Assembly: GCA_002783265.1 (NCBI GenBank)
Contig: PFFG01000008.1
Span: forward strand, 1-64,000
Length of the DNA: 64,000 nucleotides
Source: Candidatus Gracilibacteria bacterium CG17_big_fil_post_rev_8_21_14_2_50_48_13
Lineage (GTDB): Bacteria > Patescibacteriota > Gracilibacteria > 1-14-2-50-48-13
Direction: 5' to 3'
This document shows, in pieces, positions 7,622 through 17,066 of this stretch (position 1 is the stretch's first letter; each line of letters starts with the position of its first letter). A program made the position numbers and the translations under genes. Below the pieces are notes generated by a model that was given only the letters and a program-made list of their open reading frames with translations, ran no database searches and was not told the origin of the DNA.

Positions 7622-9982
7622 GCTTAAACGCACAATCTTACCCTCACCAGCATCTACTATCACTTCTTCACCATCTTCGAGGCTTGTCATAGCATGCAAG
7701 CAACCGACAACACACGGGATACCAAGCTCCCGAGCAATGATAGCGGCATGAGAGGTTATGCCACCTTCGTCAGTAATAATCGCCCCTGCCTTTTGAGCAA
7801 GTACCATCATATTAGGCTGGGTCATCGTTGTAACGACAATCTCTCCTTTTTGGAATTCTTTCAGTGAAGCTTCCAGTGTCGATAGATCACCAACTGACAC
7901 CTTGCGCACCTTGCCCTTATAATACCCGGGATTAGCGACCTGACCTGTGATTGTCTTTGCGTCTTTCTCTACGGAGATACGTATATTGTCATGAAAAAAT
8001 TCATGAGCTTTCTCACCATCCATAATAACAACGGAGTTATCTTGTATGGTTATAAAGTAGCCTGTCTTCCGCCGCTCGATAATGCTGGAGAGTGAAGTGC
8101 CCTCTAACAGACCTGAAACTATGTCAGTATCTGTTAGGTAAGAAAGTACGTCCCAGATATGCAGTGAAAGTCGTCCGGCAATTTCAAGCCATAGTTTTCT
8201 CGCGAGGTAGAGGCTGCCCATCCAATAGGACTTTATAAGAGATCTACGTAATGCCTGCTCTTGCAAGAAGCGAGCTAAGTATTGTGCTTCCTTAGCATCT
8301 CGTATTTCACTCAGGATAGAAGCCTGTGCATTTTGAAGCTTCGTAAACCTTTCCTCTTCAGACGTATCTGATAAAGGCCTGCTTTTCAAAAATTCTGCCG
8401 CCTTCTGTTCATCGAATTCGCCAAAAACAAGCCATGGGAATTTCGATAAATGCTTTGCAACTGATACATCGTCATGTGGAATTTCCTGCCATTCGCGTTG
8501 TTCCCTTTGAATATCGTCTTCTTCAATTGGAGTAATCAACGTAAAGAACGCCTCATGCCATGACTGAGGAAATTGCTCTTTGAGAAGGGAACGAAGGCGT
8601 TCCTCTGCCGCAAAGGTAAACTCAGGACGGGTTGATCCGAAGTATGCTATGGAATCGCGCATATACTCGAAATACTGTGTTAGGTCTTTAATGAGCTTCT
8701 CATTCGATGCATCACTGTATTCTGAGTTTTCTACCCGTCGGATGAAACTGTTCCACAGAGCAAGTTCCTTATCGAATCGTAAGATATAATCGTGATAGTA
8801 CGCCTCATCCAAGAACTGGGGACCGGTAGTATGCCTCAGCATCTCAATATCTTTTTCACTGAGATACGCTGTACATTTTTTACCATCGAAGTATGTCTCT
8901 AGTCTGCAAAGTGGATAGACATCATTACGATCAGTAAGTGCACGTGGAGTCGACAGATAGCTAGGCATAAAAGGGCCTGTCTCCCACATAAAGACATAGG
9001 AATCTGGGGTGATTGTATACTTCTTTGTTAGCGTCGTAATCGGACGCGCCTGTGTTATATAAAGCTTTTCGTCTGCAAATGCCCATTCTACATCTACCGG
9101 AAATGCAAAGTGATTCTCAAGCGTGATAATGGCCTTATGGAGTTCTGCAAGTTGTTTGTCTGTGAGTTTTTGTTTTGAATTGGGCGGTGCGATTTCTTGC
9201 CATGCTATGGTATTTTCCTTCCTCACTAACATCTTTTCCTGAGAGGAAATAGTTGTACTAAGGATCGTAGCCTCCTCATTACCCTTATTGAGGACATAGC
9301 TGTCAGGAGTGATGCTACCTGAGACGACAGCCTCTCCCTGACCTAACCCAGCTTCTATAAGAATGTGTTGAGTATTCTGCGTAACAGGGTGAACAGAGAA
9401 GGCGATACCTGCGGTATCGCTGTCGATCAGTCTTTGGATTACTACGGCCACACTCGCAGGTGTATCAAGGAAACCCTGTGAGATTGCATAAAATATAGCT
9501 CGGGGACTATAGAGTGAAGCCCAGCAATGTTTAACGCTTTCTATAAGTGTATCTTCTGTGACACCTAAGAAGGTTTCTAGTTGGCCTGCCCAAGCGCTCG
9601 TTTTCCCATCTTCGACTGTCGCACTCGATCTAACCGCTACATGAGATGCGCCCAGCTCCTGGAAGCTGTGCTTAATAGCATGCTCAAGTACTGCTGGGAG
9701 TCGACAATTCATGATAGCTCCCTGGATAATCTCCGATGCATTCTCCAGCGTATGGATTTCCTCAGTATTACATTGCTGAAGCGTTTCTTTGATAGAGTAG
9801 GTAAGACTATTATTCTGTAATACCTCATCAAAAGCTTGTGCTGTGATGACAAATCCTTCAGGCACGCTAAGCCCTGTGGTGAGAATTTCGCCTAGCGATG
9901 CCCCCTTTCCGCCTGCAGAATGAGTGCTCTCTTTCGTGACTGCGCTGAGAGGTATTATGAACTTGTTTAGAGAGCTATTCAT
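7604..9982 (-). CDS. Rifampin-phosphotransferase-like PEP-utilising enzyme
   Basis: A 792-aa protein built like PEP synthase but without its C-terminal PEP/pyruvate barrel. Residues about 1-330 form the ATP-grasp domain (GGKGASLGE, VRSSATVEDG, AGLGQGEAVVSG, DVEWAFADEKLYITQARPI). The middle, about 340-680, is a helical domain. The C-terminal swivelling phosphohistidine domain has TSHAAIIARELGIPCVVG, whose His is the phospho-carrier. That order (ATP-grasp, central domain, His domain) matches rifampin phosphotransferase, which moves the ATP beta-phosphate to the drug. Many homologues are uncharacterised, so the acceptor is unknown. The start follows a 163-nt divergent intergenic region. Confidence 0.8.
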   Translation of the reverse strand: MNSSLNKFIIPLSAVTKESTHSAGGKGASLGEILTTGLSVPEGFVITAQAFDEVLQNNSLTYSIKETLQQCNTEEIHTLENASEIIQGAIMNCRLPAVLEHAIKHSFQELGASHVAVRSSATVEDGKTSAWAGQLETFLGVTEDTLIESVKHCWASLYSPRAIFYAISQGFLDTPASVAVVIQRLIDSDTAGIAFSVHPVTQNTQHILIEAGLGQGEAVVSGSITPDSYVLNKGNEEATILSTTISSQEKMLVRKENTIAWQEIAPPNSKQKLTDKQLAELHKAIITLENHFAFPVDVEWAFADEKLYITQARPITTLTKKYTITPDSYVFMWETGPFMPSYLSTPRALTDRNDVYPLCRLETYFDGKKCTAYLSEKDIEMLRHTTGPQFLDEAYYHDYILRFDKELALWNSFIRRVENSEYSDASNEKLIKDLTQYFEYMRDSIAYFGSTRPEFTFAAEERLRSLLKEQFPQSWHEAFFTLITPIEEDDIQREQREWQEIPHDDVSVAKHLSKFPWLVFGEFDEQKAAEFLKSRPLSDTSEEERFTKLQNAQASILSEIRDAKEAQYLARFLQEQALRRSLIKSYWMGSLYLARKLWLEIAGRLSLHIWDVLSYLTDTDIVSGLLEGTSLSSIIERRKTGYFITIQDNSVVIMDGEKAHEFFHDNIRISVEKDAKTITGQVANPGYYKGKVRKVSVGDLSTLEASLKEFQKGEIVVTTMTQPNMMVLAQKAGAIITDEGGITSHAAIIARELGIPCVVGCLHAMTSLEDGEEVIVDAGEGKIVRLSKKATK

Positions 9983-10145
9983 AGCAGAGGTATATCTTAA
10001 TTAATGTCTCCATTTAAACGAATATATTAGTTCATACAACTTAATTGCTGTTATGTGTTTTTACTAAGATGTGGGTAATTTCGTAAACTTGCTCTATGTC
10101 ATAAAGTATATAGCTTATTCCTCAGTATATTCTTAACATCGTAGG

Positions 10146-11084
10146 ATGCAGCAGATCTGCCAACTGTGCTTAAAAGAGAAGACTATCTGTGAAAGTCACA
10201 TACAGCCAAAGTTCATATTTGAGTGGTTAAAGGAAACTTCAGTTACTGGTTACCTACGAGGGGCAGAGTCACCTAATATGCGCATGCAGGATGGATTCAA
10301 ACAGTATCTATTCTGTAAACAATGTGAAGATATCTTCGGTAAGGATGAAAAAAGTTTTTCAGAAGAGGTGTTTAAACCCTATGTAAACGAAGAACTTGAT
10401 GATTGGGGAAGTGCTACATCAAAAATAAAAGCATTCACCCATGAAGAATGGTTACTAAGATTTGTTATCGGTCTACAATTTAGGCATCTGCTAATGGTAG
10501 ATGAGAAATTCGTAGAGAAAGTAGGTAAGAGCCGGTATGATAAATTAAGAATTAATCAGGAGATATGGCGTCAGTATCTACTGGGTGAGAGGCAGGACAC
10601 TGGGGCTCAAAACCGCTCTTATATGATACTTTTGCAGAATCTAGCATTTGCATCAGGCAATTTCCCACCTGGCTTATCTCCAAAGGTTAATAGCTATATT
10701 CTACGAGCTACTGATGCAGACGTTACTTTTTCTAAAGATGGTAAAATGGGGGTTTATTCAAAGATCGGCCCGATTGCTTTATTTACGACAATCGTCCCAA
10801 AGCAAGTTAGGGGTTTAGGTAAAGCAGTTATTAAGAAACAAGGTGCATTTCCTGTGGTACAGCACTTAGATGACAAGAGCGGTATATTACACTTCATCAT
10901 GGTGGATCGGCCTAAAGAGGCAATGGACAAAATCGATATAAGTGAAAAACAGCGAAAGAAGATCGATGACGCCTATAAAAAGAATGAAGATCGAATGGAT
11001 ACTCACAGCGTAAAGGCTCAGATATCTGATCAAATACTTGCAGATAGCTTAGATGCGAATGGTTTCGATGAGTCAGCAGGATAG
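10146..11084 (+). CDS. HNH-like zinc-binding protein, unknown function
   Basis: A 312-aa protein. Its N-terminus has CQLC...ESHIQPKF and then FCKQCED, i.e. two CxxC pairs around an SH-x-xPKF motif, resembling the treble-clef core of HNH endonucleases. The rest is mixed alpha/beta with a highly charged C-terminal helix. Homologues with this SHI-PKF signature are common unannotated genes in accessory regions. Nuclease activity is only an inference. Base composition is AT-rich relative to neighbours such as uvrA, and the gene ends 90 bp from the 3' end of tRNA-His. Confidence 0.65.
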   Translation: MQQICQLCLKEKTICESHIQPKFIFEWLKETSVTGYLRGAESPNMRMQDGFKQYLFCKQCEDIFGKDEKSFSEEVFKPYVNEELDDWGSATSKIKAFTHEEWLLRFVIGLQFRHLLMVDEKFVEKVGKSRYDKLRINQEIWRQYLLGERQDTGAQNRSYMILLQNLAFASGNFPPGLSPKVNSYILRATDADVTFSKDGKMGVYSKIGPIALFTTIVPKQVRGLGKAVIKKQGAFPVVQHLDDKSGILHFIMVDRPKEAMDKIDISEKQRKKIDDAYKKNEDRMDTHSVKAQISDQILADSLDANGFDESAG

Positions 11085-11174
11085 CATGTTGCATTTTGCT
11101 TAACCGAAGGAAAACTAGTCTACGAGCTTAAGGAACCCTTCAATATACTTGTAGGATTTAATCATTACCCTAAA

Positions 11175-11251
11175 TGGGGTGAACGAAGGGGCTCGAACCC
11201 TCGACCGTCCGGACCACAACCGGATGCTCTGCCAACTGAGCTACGTTCACC
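11175..11251 (-). tRNA. tRNA-His (GTG)
   Basis: A 77-nt cloverleaf on the minus strand. It has an extra 5' G (G-1) paired opposite C73, the hallmark of tRNA-His, acceptor GTGAACG/CGTTCAC, anticodon loop TTGTGGT with anticodon GTG, GGTTCGAGCC in the T arm, and an encoded CCA end (TGG at 11175-11177 on the plus strand). Confidence 0.97.
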
Positions 11252-11359
11252 ATGTGGCTGAGACCTATGCCTACAGCCTCCGTAGAGTACAAAATCTTTT
11301 CAAAAAAGCAAGGTTTGTTATGGTGTCGAAGCTCGATTTCACTACTTTTTGCAAAAATT

Positions 11360-12064
11360 ATGTCTCCCGATGATCATTTGAATGACGTTGAAAAAGAAAG
11401 GGACTCTGGGATAGAGGAGGTAGAGAAGGCACCTCAGTCCGAAGATAATACACGACTTGTGAAAATCCATGAGGATTTGCACCAAAGAACTCAAGAATGT
11501 GTTACAGTGGGGAGCTTGTGGGAAGAAAAGATTGCCATCCAAGAGGTGAAAAACTTTCAAATTCTTTCGCTCATCCATCGAAGATACAAGAGATTTCAAC
11601 AAGAACAGCCCGAGTTACAGCGTGCATTTTTTGACCTTGTTTCTTCGTTTGCCTATCCAAAAGATACGAAGAATCTTATTGTAGAATGCTTGTGCAATGG
11701 CAAGTTCGAGTTAATCAATAACGTTGCGCCTGCCAAGATGAAAAAATATAAACAGTTACAGAAATTACTCCAAAGCGGATCGCCACATACCAAGGAAATT
11801 GAGGAACAAATCGAAGCACTTGGGATTGTAGATTTTGGGGTTTTTCTTCCTACATTTCACGCCCTACTGGAAACACTCGTGTGGCGGACACTCGATGTTT
11901 CTCATTCAAGTACCTTTGAAATTGTCGAAGGAAAAAAGATGCCCTTCGAGCAGTTTATGGAAGAACTGAAAGATGCAATCTTTGATAGCCAGTCACCACT
12001 GACGCCAGAACAGGCAGCGATGCTAGCACGGTATGATGTGCTTCTCGAGCACCTTAAGCAGTAG
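11360..12064 (+). CDS. Hypothetical cytoplasmic helical protein
   Basis: A 234-aa protein starting at the ATG of MSPDDHLNDVEKERD; upstream in-frame Met codons lie against the tRNA-His promoter region and are rejected. It is acidic at the N-terminus, mainly helical, and has no membrane segment or recognisable catalytic motif. The centre (ELINNVAPAKMKKYKQLQKLL) is basic and amphipathic. It converges on uvrA with an 18-nt gap. Family not recognised. Confidence 0.65.
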   Translation: MSPDDHLNDVEKERDSGIEEVEKAPQSEDNTRLVKIHEDLHQRTQECVTVGSLWEEKIAIQEVKNFQILSLIHRRYKRFQQEQPELQRAFFDLVSSFAYPKDTKNLIVECLCNGKFELINNVAPAKMKKYKQLQKLLQSGSPHTKEIEEQIEALGIVDFGVFLPTFHALLETLVWRTLDVSHSSTFEIVEGKKMPFEQFMEELKDAIFDSQSPLTPEQAAMLARYDVLLEHLKQ

Positions 12065-12082
12065 TCTCTTGCATATTGAAGA

Positions 12083-14959
12083 TTACAGCATCTTCTTCAG
12101 CCACTGCCCCGTGTAGCTCTTTTGCTCCTTGGCAACCTGCTCTGGCGTACCTTCGGCAATGATGAGACCGCCACCGCTCCCTCCGTCGGGCCCGAGGTCG
12201 ATGATCCAGTCGGCGGATTTAATCATGTCCATGTTGTGCTCGATGATAAGCACGGTGTTGCCCTTATCAACGAGGCGGGAGAGGACTTCGAGGAGGCGCT
12301 TCACATCTTCGAAATGCAGACCCGTTGTTGGTTCGTCGAGAATGTACATTGTTTGCCCCGTGCTGCGCTTGGAGAGCTCTGTTGCGAGTTTTATACGCTG
12401 TGCTTCACCTCCTGAGAGCGTTGTCGCACTCTGCCCAAGGCGAATGTAGCCGAGTCCCACATCCACGAGAGTGGAAAGCTTGTTCTCAATGGCAGGAATG
12501 GCACTGAAGAACTCCCAGGCCTCTTGTACCGTCATGTCGAGGACATCGGCGATGGTTTTGCCCCGGTAGGTGATTTCGAGAGCCTCCTGATTATAACGTT
12601 TGCCCTGACAAACTTCACAGGTCACGTAGATATCAGGGAGAAAGTGCATTTCGATTTTTTTGACACCATCGCCCTGACACGCCTCACAGCGACCACCCTT
12701 CACATTAAAGGAGAAACGACCTGCCTCATAACCACGCATGCGCGCTTCGTTGGTTTTCGCAAACAGCATACGAATATCTGTGAAAACACCCGTATAGGTT
12801 GCCGGGTTACTGCGCGGTGTACGACCGATGGGCGACTGGTCGATGTTGATGAGTTTATCGAGATGCTCGACGCCCGTGATTTTTTCAAAACCGACGGCGA
12901 AACTTTGTGCGCGGTTGAGCTCACCCGCCAAGTGGCTGACGAGAATATCGTTGATGAGGGTGGATTTTCCAGAACCAGAGACACCCGTGATGGCAACCAA
13001 AACGCCCAAGGGAATGGCTGCGGTGATCGACTGGAGGTTGTGCAGATTTGCGCTATGAATAGTCAGATGCTTTTTAGGGTCGATGGGACGACGTTGCTCG
13101 GGTGTTTGAATAGAGAGCTCTCCAGAGAGATATTTTCCCGTAATGGAGGCCTCATGTTGTTTAATTTCCTCCGGTGTCCCCTCTGCCACCACATGGCCGC
13201 CGAGGCTTCCCGCTCCGGGCCCGATGTCAATGATCCAGTCGGAGGCATTCATGGTGTCTTCATCGTGCTCTACAACAACCACGGAATTTCCTAAATCACG
13301 CAGCTCGAGAAGCGTGTGAATGAGGCGATCGTTATCTTTTTGATGCAGTCCAATACTCGGCTCGTCGAGGACGTATAAAACCCCCTGAAGTTTCGAGCCA
13401 ATCTGCGTTGCCAGGCGGATACGCTGTGCTTCACCACCGGACAGGGTGCTGGCGCGACGCTCTAAGGTAAGGTAGGGAAGACCCACATCACGCAGGAACG
13501 TGAGGCGGTCTTTTACTTCCTTGAGGATCATATTCGCAATCTTCTGCTCGTTGGCGGCAAGTGTCATCTGGTCGAAGAACTCCAGCAAATCCACAATGGA
13601 TTTTGTGGTGACGTCGATAATGGACATGCCGTTAATTGTGATGGCAAGTACTTCAGGGCGAAGTCGCTTTCCCTGACAGGCAGCACAGTCCTTCGTACGC
13701 ATGTACTTCTCGATCTTACGCTGCATCAGCTCTGATTCCGACTCGCGATATTTACGCTCGAGGTTCGGGATCACACCTTCATAAATAGTGTCATAGGTAC
13801 CCTTCATGCTGCCACCATTCATTTCGACGGTGTACTTCTTGCGACCAGTGCCATAGAGGACCTTCTGCTGCTGCTCCTCGGTCAGTTCCTTCCATGGGCG
13901 GTTGAGAGGAATTTTTTCCGCCGTGGCCATGGCCGTGAGAATCGATCCCGACCAGCTCATCTGGTTCGAGGTATGCTGCCATGGGTGAATGGTTCCTTCA
14001 TCCAGGGTGAGGGATGTATTGGGAACAACCAGCACAGGGTCGATCTCCAGTTTTGATCCAAGCCCGTGACAGACTTCGCAGGCCCCCTTCGGTGAATTAA
14101 AGGAGAACATGCTTGGTTCGATTTCCGGAAAGCTGTTATTTGGATGGTCCGGGCAGGCAAAATGCTCGCTGTAGGATTCGACCTCGCCGGTATCGTTGTC
14201 AGCTACCAGAATAGAGCCTTCGCCGAAACGCAGTGCGGTTTCAACGGAATCAGAAAGACGCGTGCGGTCGGCGTTCAACTTTTCTACTTTGTCGCCGGAG
14301 GGAAGCTCCGTGAAGGTTTTTTCAAAATTTTTCACCACAAGGCGATCGACGACGATTTCAATATCGTGCTTTTTGTTGGGGTCGAGGGTAATTTCTTCCG
14401 CAATAGTCATGACCTGACCGTCGATGCGCATACGCACAAACCCTTCTTTTTTAATACGTTCAATAACGGCGAGATGCTCACCTTTCTTGCCGCGCACCAT
14501 GGGGGCAAGCAGTAAAATGCGCTTGCCTTCCGGCAGCTGGGCGATGTGTTCCGTGATACTGGAGGCGCTTTGTCGGGACACCTTGAGGCCACAGGTAGGA
14601 CAATGGGGATGTCCAATTTTGGCAAAGAGAAGACGAAGATAGTCGTAGATTTCCGTGACCGTTCCGACGGTACTTCGTGGGTTGCGTGGTGCAGTTTTCT
14701 GATCAATGGAAATGGCGGGGGAAAGCCCCTCAATGTGATCGACGTCAGGTTTTTCCGTGGTTTGCAAAAACTGCCGAGCGTAGGTGGAAAGACTTTCCAC
14801 ATAACGGCGTTGCCCCTCGGCATAGAGGGTATCGAAGGCAAGGGAAGACTTGCCAGAACCGGACAATCCTGTCATAACCACCAATTTGTTGCGTGGTATT
14901 TCGACATTAAGGTTCTTCAAATTATGCGTGCGGGCTCCTCGAACAATGATATGGTCCAT
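12083..14959 (-). CDS. uvrA: UvrABC system protein A
   Basis: A 958-aa UvrA, the damage-sensing ABC ATPase of nucleotide excision repair, of usual length for the family. The first Walker A is GLSGSGKSS near residue 31. A UvrB-binding/zinc region carries CPTC and CPDH; a second zinc region has CEVCHGLGS and CAACQGKR; and the C-terminal half has [17 protein letters not shown] and CEVCQGKR. Two LSGGEAQRI signatures are each followed by a Walker B ([20 protein letters not shown]). The start [16 protein letters not shown] is the conserved N-terminus. No uvrB or uvrC lies nearby. Confidence 0.98.
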   Translation of the reverse strand: MDHIIVRGARTHNLKNLNVEIPRNKLVVMTGLSGSGKSSLAFDTLYAEGQRRYVESLSTYARQFLQTTEKPDVDHIEGLSPAISIDQKTAPRNPRSTVGTVTEIYDYLRLLFAKIGHPHCPTCGLKVSRQSASSITEHIAQLPEGKRILLLAPMVRGKKGEHLAVIERIKKEGFVRMRIDGQVMTIAEEITLDPNKKHDIEIVVDRLVVKNFEKTFTELPSGDKVEKLNADRTRLSDSVETALRFGEGSILVADNDTGEVESYSEHFACPDHPNNSFPEIEPSMFSFNSPKGACEVCHGLGSKLEIDPVLVVPNTSLTLDEGTIHPWQHTSNQMSWSGSILTAMATAEKIPLNRPWKELTEEQQQKVLYGTGRKKYTVEMNGGSMKGTYDTIYEGVIPNLERKYRESESELMQRKIEKYMRTKDCAACQGKRLRPEVLAITINGMSIIDVTTKSIVDLLEFFDQMTLAANEQKIANMILKEVKDRLTFLRDVGLPYLTLERRASTLSGGEAQRIRLATQIGSKLQGVLYVLDEPSIGLHQKDNDRLIHTLLELRDLGNSVVVVEHDEDTMNASDWIIDIGPGAGSLGGHVVAEGTPEEIKQHEASITGKYLSGELSIQTPEQRRPIDPKKHLTIHSANLHNLQSITAAIPLGVLVAITGVSGSGKSTLINDILVSHLAGELNRAQSFAVGFEKITGVEHLDKLINIDQSPIGRTPRSNPATYTGVFTDIRMLFAKTNEARMRGYEAGRFSFNVKGGRCEACQGDGVKKIEMHFLPDIYVTCEVCQGKRYNQEALEITYRGKTIADVLDMTVQEAWEFFSAIPAIENKLSTLVDVGLGYIRLGQSATTLSGGEAQRIKLATELSKRSTGQTMYILDEPTTGLHFEDVKRLLEVLSRLVDKGNTVLIIEHNMDMIKSADWIIDLGPDGGSGGGLIIAEGTPEQVAKEQKSYTGQWLKKML

Positions 14960-15052
14960 CTCTCTATAAGGGTGAATTGAGAACACAAAAAACGTACTGG
15001 TATAGTACGGCGGCATGTGTTCCTATACAAGCCCTTTTTCAGGTTTTTTCTC

Positions 15053-15256
15053 CTATGTGCTGAGGGCGGCGTGAATTTTATTGAGTGTCTCGAACAAAAT
15101 CATATTTTTCTTAATGGGGTAGGCATTGTTGGACTTTTTCCCTGAGGGGTGCTTGGATTTTGTTGTTTTCTTAGAAAAAATACCCTCGAGGCGCTCTGCA
15201 TACGTCGCACGTTCTGTTTTTTGTGAAGGTTTTCGTTTTTTAGCAATCTGCGTCAT
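15053..15256 (-). CDS. Small lysine-rich protein, unknown
   Basis: A 67-aa strongly basic frame beginning MTQIAKKRKPSQKTER, with many Lys/Ser/Thr and a C-terminal MILFETLNKIHAALST helix. The composition resembles small nucleic-acid-binding or ribosome-associated proteins, but there is no family match I can name. No SD or clear promoter was seen, and the larger frame extending to 15745 is antisense to the asparaginase-like gene. It is a plausible real gene, weakly supported. Confidence 0.4.
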   Translation of the reverse strand: MTQIAKKRKPSQKTERATYAERLEGIFSKKTTKSKHPSGKKSNNAYPIKKNMILFETLNKIHAALST

Positions 15257-15433
15257 AGGACAGTGTGTGAATTGGGCAGTTGGGGCTGCGATGTGCACTA
15301 TGCGGTCGGTTGTGTTCTCTTGCAAAAAAATTGATTGCGAAGTTCGACAAATGCTATTAAGGCTACTAAAATAAACGCCTGGACTATCGTTGTAGAAGTT
15401 CGTATACTTCAAAAAATTCTTTACCATCTCCCT

Positions 15434-16459
15434 ATGGCACGAGAAAAATTGTGTCTCATTTCCTTCGGTGGTTCTGTTGGCATGTTCTATAATCACCAAA
15501 AGAGTCGTCTTGAGGAAAGTGATGTGGTCTACAACCTGTATGCTTTTATTCCTGAGCTGCAAAGTCGCTTTGAAATTGATATCATTCAAATTTACGCAGG
15601 GAACAGCTACGATGTCGGACCGGAGGAAATGCAGGAACTCTGCACGGCGATTAAAAAGCGATACGATGACTACACAGGGTTCGTTGTTTTGCATGGAACA
15701 AGTACCATGTCCTACACGGCGAGTTATGTCTCCTTTGTCTTCCAAAACCTCGATAAACCCATTGTTTTTACCGGGTCAATTTTGCCGCTGGGAGAGCTGG
15801 GCTCTGAGGCGCGCAATAATATTATTAACAGTTGTATTGTCGCCACACTGGACTTTGCCGAGGTGCTGATTGTGTATGGCGCCTCGATCTTGAGAGGCAA
15901 TCGTGCAAAGAAAGCGGTGGAGCAGTATACGGAGGTTTTTCGCTCCCCAACCTTTCCAAAGCTGGGGGAAATTCGTCGTCCTATTCAGCTGCGGGATGAT
16001 CGGAAGAAGCGTCGGAAGCGCATATTGAAGTATCAGCCCTTTATGAATAACGATATCGCGACCATTCGTGCACATCCGGGTATGCAAGGGGAGCTTGTGC
16101 GTATGGCGGCCGAAGATCTTGGTCAGGCGGTGATTATTCAGGGCTTTGGGGCTGGCGTTATTCCTACGAACATTGTGCCTACCATTCAACGGTTGCTTGA
16201 AGGTGGCCATATTATTGTGCTCACGAGTCAGATGCACCAGGGCATTGCGGCACCCTTTACCTATAATATGAATACGTCTTTAGGGTCACTCCCGCTGATT
16301 TTCAGCTACGACATGACGTCGGAAGCCACGGCGGCGAAGCTCATGTGGGCACTTGGGCAATCAAAGGATGCGCGGATTGTGCGGCAAATTATGAATACGA
16401 ATTTATCCGGTGAAATCACGGAAACACTGGCGGCAATTCCTGTTATGCGGAAGTACTAG
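15434..16459 (+). CDS. Asparaginase-like protein with altered active site
   Basis: A 341-aa protein of the type I (cytoplasmic AnsA/GatD-like) L-asparaginase fold. The N-terminal GGTI(G) loop is present as FGGSVGM (Ser13 replacing the nucleophilic Thr). The second motif, normally HGTDTM-YTAS, reads HGTSTMSYTAS, so the catalytic Asp is Ser90. The Lys of RGNRxxK is kept (K160), as are GFGAGVIPT and SYDMTSEA in the C-terminal domain. Losing the Asp argues against ordinary asparagine hydrolysis. The start is ATG 15434, in a CCCTATG context without SD. It abuts, tail to tail, the membrane gene ending at 16460. Confidence 0.85.
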   Translation: MAREKLCLISFGGSVGMFYNHQKSRLEESDVVYNLYAFIPELQSRFEIDIIQIYAGNSYDVGPEEMQELCTAIKKRYDDYTGFVVLHGTSTMSYTASYVSFVFQNLDKPIVFTGSILPLGELGSEARNNIINSCIVATLDFAEVLIVYGASILRGNRAKKAVEQYTEVFRSPTFPKLGEIRRPIQLRDDRKKRRKRILKYQPFMNNDIATIRAHPGMQGELVRMAAEDLGQAVIIQGFGAGVIPTNIVPTIQRLLEGGHIIVLTSQMHQGIAAPFTYNMNTSLGSLPLIFSYDMTSEATAAKLMWALGQSKDARIVRQIMNTNLSGEITETLAAIPVMRKY

Positions 16460-16792
16460 CTATTTTTTGAGGGATTTTTTTGCCATGGCACCAACTGTTC
16501 TCCAGCGATGGAGAGAGACAAAGGTGAAAAAAGCCTGATCAAAAGCACCTTTGAGACCAAGGAGGCCATTGTAGAGAATGAACACGATGCAGGTCACTTT
16601 GAATGCGAACTGATTGTAGAGACCGTTGAAGGCCTTCCAGAGGTCTGCAGGTTCGAAGGTGGCAAAGTTGGTTTGGAAAATAAAGTAGATCCAAACACAC
16701 AGGGTGACGAGAAAAAAGAGCACGTTCACGATATCGGCGACGAGAAAAAACTTGCCTGCGAGGGAGTCGTACCGATGAAGTATTTTTTCCAT
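16460..16792 (-). CDS. Small two-to-three-helix membrane protein, unknown
   Basis: A 110-aa protein with a hydrophobic segment at about residues 17-40 (FLVADIVNVLFFLVTLCVWIYFIF) and another at about 64-85, and basic ends (MEKILHRYDS, MAKKSLKK). It converges immediately on the asparaginase-like gene, with stop codons adjacent at 16459/16460. No known family recognised. Confidence 0.6.
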   Translation of the reverse strand: MEKILHRYDSLAGKFFLVADIVNVLFFLVTLCVWIYFIFQTNFATFEPADLWKAFNGLYNQFAFKVTCIVFILYNGLLGLKGAFDQAFFTFVSLHRWRTVGAMAKKSLKK

Positions 16793-16864
16793 AGAAAAAG
16801 GTAAGGATGTAGGGACTATAACATGCAGAAAATGAAGCGCAACGCCGCTATTTCAGAAAAATAC

Positions 16865-16892
16865 TTGCGTCCCCACGGCTCCTTGCTATACT
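16865..16892 (+). promoter_or_regulatory. Promoter of tRNA-Gly
   Basis: TTGCGT (16865-16870), 16-bp spacer, TATACT (16887-16892). Predicted +1 is about 10 nt before the mature tRNA 5' end. Confidence 0.7.
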
Positions 16893-16909
16893 TTGCCTGT
16901 TCGGAAGAA

Positions 16910-16985
16910 GCGGGTATAGTTCAATTGGCTAGAATAACAGCCTTCCAAGCTGTGTATACGGGTTCGAGTCCCGTTACCCGCTCCA
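16910..16985 (+). tRNA. tRNA-Gly (TCC)
   Basis: A 76-nt cloverleaf with acceptor GCGGGTA/TACCCGC, anticodon loop CTTCCAA (anticodon TCC), T arm GGTTCGAGTCC, discriminator T73 and encoded CCA. The UCCA 3' end matches the UGGA bulge of the glyS T-box at 45.87 kb. The anticodon TCC does not match the GGC specifier proposed there, so a second tRNA-Gly (GCC) should exist elsewhere in the genome. Confidence 0.97.
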
Positions 16986-17003
16986 AAATCAAATCGTACG
17001 CCC

Positions 17004-17026
17004 CGAAGCAAAGAAGCTTCGTTTTT
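17004..17026 (+). terminator. Terminator of tRNA-Gly
   Basis: Stem CGAAGC (17004-17009)/GCTTCG (17016-17021), loop AAAGAA, followed by TTTTT. Confidence 0.85.
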
Positions 17027-17066
17027 AGTGTGTGCATTGAGAATGCAATACGGGTTACGAGTTATC

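Noticed and set aside
15053-15745. 230-codon minus-strand frame across the asparaginase-like start
   Set aside because: Most of it is antisense to the asparaginase-like gene; only the last 67 codons (15053-15256) lie outside it and look coding, so only that part was kept, at low confidence.
16910-16985. tRNA-Gly (TCC) as the ligand of the glyS T-box
   Set aside because: Its 3' end fits the bulge, but anticodon TCC cannot pair with the GGC specifier; a GCC isoacceptor is needed.
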